Source of the DNA: Spirochaetota bacterium
Lineage (GTDB): Bacteria > Spirochaetota > Spirochaetia > Treponematales > Treponemataceae
Direction of reading: 5' to 3'
Length of the DNA: 56,506 nt
Assembly: GCA_023393015.1 (NCBI GenBank)
Contig: JAEWMY010000061.1
Location: 1-56,506, forward strand
The notes below the pieces were generated by a model. The model ran no database searches, had not been told where the DNA came from, and saw nothing but the letters and a program-made list of their open reading frames with translations. How positions within the stretch are numbered: the first letter of the stretch is position 1; each line of letters starts with the position of its first letter. Positions 54,714 through 56,506 of this stretch are shown here, one piece after another. Both the position numbers and the translations under genes were made by a program.

Positions 54714-55490
54714 TCAGGGCTCCTTCCTGTCGTCGGAAACCTTTTTTCCCTGCCTGAAGAAGATGGCGGCCTTCTCGAAGGAACACGCGACGATGATGGC
54801 TCCCGCGACGTACTCCACGACGGTGAAAACGCGCGCGGCAGAGGTCGGCGTGTAGAACTTGAGAACCTCCGCGACGTATAGCGTCATGGTCGTGGCGATC
54901 GTTATCTTCCCTCCCCACGTTGACCGCATCGGAAGCGGCTTGCCCACGAGAATGAAGACGAACATGCCGAGCGCCTGAAGGAACAGTCGGAAGAGGATGA
55001 GGGTGAAGAACCAGCCGGGAAGGATCTGGTTCGAATAATAAACGATCGAGATAACGCCCAGGAGGCTGTAGTCGCTTATTGAGTCGAGCATCTGCCCGAT
55101 CCTGGTGATCTGTTTTCCCCTGCGAGCGATTTGCCCGTCGAAAGAATCGGTGAGAAACAGGAGAACCAGGAGGGCCGGCAGGACGAAGCGTATCTGGAAC
55201 ACCTCGTTGTGCTGGAGCAGTAGCGCCATGGACGGCAGGGTGCTGATTCTGAGAAGCGTGATGCGGTTCGCCAGGTTTATCCGTTCCAGGGGGAGGCTCG
55301 TGGAAAGGTTGAAGAAGTCTTCCTTGAACCGAAGCAAGAATGCCGCGAGGCCCGCATGTACTATAAACGTTATCGCAATATACGACGCGATCGTCATGAC
55401 GGAAACGCTGCCCGTACAATAGGTGGCGAGGATGAACCCGAGCTGGATGGAGAGATAGAGCACCACGGTTTTCAGTATGCTTCTTTCCAT
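54714..55490 (-). CDS. CDP-alcohol phosphatidyltransferase (larger)
   Basis: Membrane enzyme, 258 aa with about six to seven hydrophobic segments. The family motif DG-x2-AR-x8-G-x3-D-x3-D is complete in TDSFDGQIARRGKQITRIGQ and MLDSISD. It exchanges CMP on CDP-diacylglycerol for an alcohol; the alcohol (glycerol phosphate, inositol, serine or choline) cannot be told. Two hydrophobic segments precede the catalytic motif, unlike standard PgsA. Start ATG 55490 lacks a Shine-Dalgarno and lies six bases after a -10 box, so the mRNA is probably leaderless. Confidence 0.88.
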   Translation of the reverse strand: MERSILKTVVLYLSIQLGFILATYCTGSVSVMTIASYIAITFIVHAGLAAFLLRFKEDFFNLSTSLPLERINLANRITLLRISTLPSMALLLQHNEVFQIRFVLPALLVLLFLTDSFDGQIARRGKQITRIGQMLDSISDYSLLGVISIVYYSNQILPGWFFTLILFRLFLQALGMFVFILVGKPLPMRSTWGGKITIATTMTLYVAEVLKFYTPTSAARVFTVVEYVAGAIIVACSFEKAAIFFRQGKKVSDDRKEP

Positions 55491-55496
55491 TATGTA

Positions 55497-55535
55497 ATAG
55501 TATATCTTGACATATCCTTTGTCAAATAAGATATT
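55497..55535. promoter_or_regulatory. Mirror-image overlapping promoters for two leaderless genes
   Basis: Plus strand: TTGACA (55507-55512), 17 bases, GATATT (55530-55535), six bases, ATG 55542. Minus strand: TTGACA (55525-55520), 17 bases, TACTAT (55502-55497), six bases, ATG 55490. The two promoters interlock, so polymerase can use only one at a time. A perfect inverted repeat GTCAAATA-AGA-TATTTGAC (55521-55539) covers the plus -10 box and could be an operator. Confidence 0.65.
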
Positions 55536-55541
55536 TGACTC

Positions 55542-56132
55542 ATGAGATTGGCAGACGCGTTTACCACCGTTCGTATTGTGCTCGCGCCCGTTTTTTGCGC
55601 GTTGTTCTTTCTTCCGGACGCGCTTGGCTGGGGGCGCGTGGCTTCGGTTTTCATCTTGCTTCCTCTTTTTTTGTTCATGGAATTCACGGATTATCTCGAC
55701 GGTTTCTACGCGAGGAAATCGGGAATAGCGAGCGACTTCGGAAAGGTGTTCGATCCCTTCGCGGACGTGCTCGCCAATCTGACGGTATTGTTTACCTTCG
55801 TAATCTCGGGATACATGCATCCCGTATTATTTCTTGTAATCTTGTATAGGGAGATGGGTATCATGTTCGTGCGCATGCTTGCCGCGGGCAAGGGCGTCGT
55901 TATCGCGGCGCGTAAGGGCGGAAAGACAAAGACGGTATTGTATATCGTCGCCGCCGGTTTTTCCCTGATACTCGTTTCGTTCGCGCGGCTCGGGCTTTCC
56001 TTGCCCGTGCCCGAGAGCTTGGCGAGAACGATCAATCTCGCGTTGTACGTCCTTGCGACGCTTGCTTCGGTGCTTTCTTTTGTCGACTATCTCAGGACTT
56101 TTTCCTCCGTGTTGCGATCCCGTGCGAATTGA
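55542..56132 (+). CDS. CDP-alcohol phosphatidyltransferase, PgsA-like
   Basis: Membrane enzyme, 196 aa with about five hydrophobic segments. It starts MRLADAFTTVRIVLAPVFCA, as phosphatidylglycerophosphate synthases do, and the motif is complete in TDYLDGFYARKSGIASDFGK and VFDPFADVLAN. It probably makes phosphatidylglycerol phosphate from CDP-diacylglycerol and glycerol 3-phosphate. No Shine-Dalgarno; the promoter ends six bases before ATG 55542. Divergent from the larger paralogue, 51 bases apart. Confidence 0.9.
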   Translation: MRLADAFTTVRIVLAPVFCALFFLPDALGWGRVASVFILLPLFLFMEFTDYLDGFYARKSGIASDFGKVFDPFADVLANLTVLFTFVISGYMHPVLFLVILYREMGIMFVRMLAAGKGVVIAARKGGKTKTVLYIVAAGFSLILVSFARLGLSLPVPESLARTINLALYVLATLASVLSFVDYLRTFSSVLRSRAN

Positions 56133-56343
56133 AACGTGCCTTCGCTCAAACACGTGATCGGGCATCGCGGGCCGATAACCGATAGGCCCCGTATTGACTG
56201 TCGCGGTTCATCTGGTGTATAACCGTTTTTGTCGCGATGCTGTCATACCCTAGAAATACGAGGAAATGATCGCATTGACGAACAGGTGATGTGCTTTTAT
56301 GTTGTTATGGGATGCTTTCCGGCAATAATCAAGCAGAATCATA
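56133..56343. other. Gene-free stretch after the PgsA-like gene
   Basis: No credible gene, tRNA or repeat was seen in these bases. GC content falls toward the 3' side. It probably serves as 3' spacer up to the terminator at 56344. Confidence 0.5.
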
Positions 56344-56370
56344 AAAAGCGCGATGTTTTTGCGCTTTTCT
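56344..56370. terminator. Terminator-like hairpin near the window end
   Basis: AAAAGCGC (56344-56351) pairs with GCGCTTTT (56361-56368), with an A-run before and TTTTCT after, so it could end transcripts from either side. Confidence 0.6.
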
Positions 56371-56371
56371 C

Positions 56372-56506
56372 TTGACCAAAACCATAAAGGTGTGATACCT
56401 TCGATTCACTCGCCGCTGACCTAAAGCGGCGGGGACGAGCCGGGAAAGTGCCTTGAAAAGGGCTTTTGGAAGGCGAAACGGTCTTTGAAACTAAAGGGAA
56501 GGGAAA
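56372..56506 (+). promoter_or_regulatory. Possible start of a transcript running off the window
   Basis: TTGACC (56372-56377) with a weak -10 (GATACC or TACCTT near 56394-56401) is followed by the perfect hairpin CGCCGC/GCGGCG (about 56412-56432) and purine-rich sequence with GCCTT/AAGGC pairing. No coding frame is evident in the last 100 bases. It may be the 5' part of a stable RNA or a long leader; too little is visible to say which. Confidence 0.3.

Overview
The window is GC-rich chromosomal DNA (about 60% GC by eye) from a bacterium that is very probably a spirochaete of the Treponema/Spirochaeta type. The clearest marker is in RpoB: the residue matching E. coli Ser531 is Asn, the change known in naturally rifampicin-resistant Treponema and Borrelia. 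Supporting signs are the order tuf-rpsJ without fusA, the secY-rpmJ junction without adk, map or infA, a small zinc-ribbon protein after rplQ, and a relaxed FGAC-type lipobox. No mobile element, phage, CRISPR array, tRNA or rRNA gene was seen.

Region 1 (1-8168) is rpoB (5' end outside the window), rpoC, rpsL and rpsG, closed by a strong terminator. Region 2 (8169-8772) is a gene-free stretch where fusA would often lie; it has a promoter and a series of stable hairpins, so it is either a long tuf leader or a free RNA. Region 3 (8773-23939) is tuf followed by the S10, spc and alpha ribosomal operons as one run of 28 ribosomal or related genes (rpsJ to rplQ, including secY and rpoA), ending with a 58-residue zinc-ribbon gene and a terminator.

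Region 4 (23972-29671) is a branched-chain amino-acid ABC importer (livK, livH, livM, livG, livF) followed by a CBS-ACT sensor gene. Region 5 (29675-35168, minus strand) is exoA, a rhomboid protease, prfA, prmC and a RelA/SpoT homologue. Opposite it, clpS-clpA-aat (35253-39294) form a compact operon that holds the tagging enzyme, the adaptor and the unfoldase of the bacterial N-degron pathway.

Region 6 (39251-56132) is mixed: a LamG/TPR/zinc-ribbon protein, an AAC(3)-family acetyltransferase, a GH1 beta-glucosidase, a CorA channel, a lipoprotein, groEL with a decayed copy of its own 3' end beside it, an oxidoreductase, DAHP synthase, RNase HI, a PC4/YdbC protein, a lipoprotein-LysM pair, a Nudix hydrolase, a kinase-like protein and two divergent CDP-alcohol phosphatidyltransferases. 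The last 374 bases hold a terminator and what may be the start of another transcript.

The most unusual signals are not in the genes. (1) Five genes (exoA, clpS, corA and the two phosphatidyltransferases) have promoter-like -35/-10 pairs ending only 6-8 nt before the start codon and no Shine-Dalgarno sequence, so they look leaderless; four of them sit in two mirror-image divergent promoter pairs. (2) The groEL 3' end and its terminator hairpins are present twice, 252 bp apart, with paired changes in the stems, and a cluster of perfect hairpins lies between. (3) A structured RNA candidate precedes tuf. (4) The RelA/SpoT protein keeps its synthetase signature but has lost a key hydrolase residue (HD to HG) and the ACT domain. 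Several proteins (ClpA, PrmC, S3, L17, DAHP synthase) carry low-complexity inserts or tails, some built from exact short tandem repeats.
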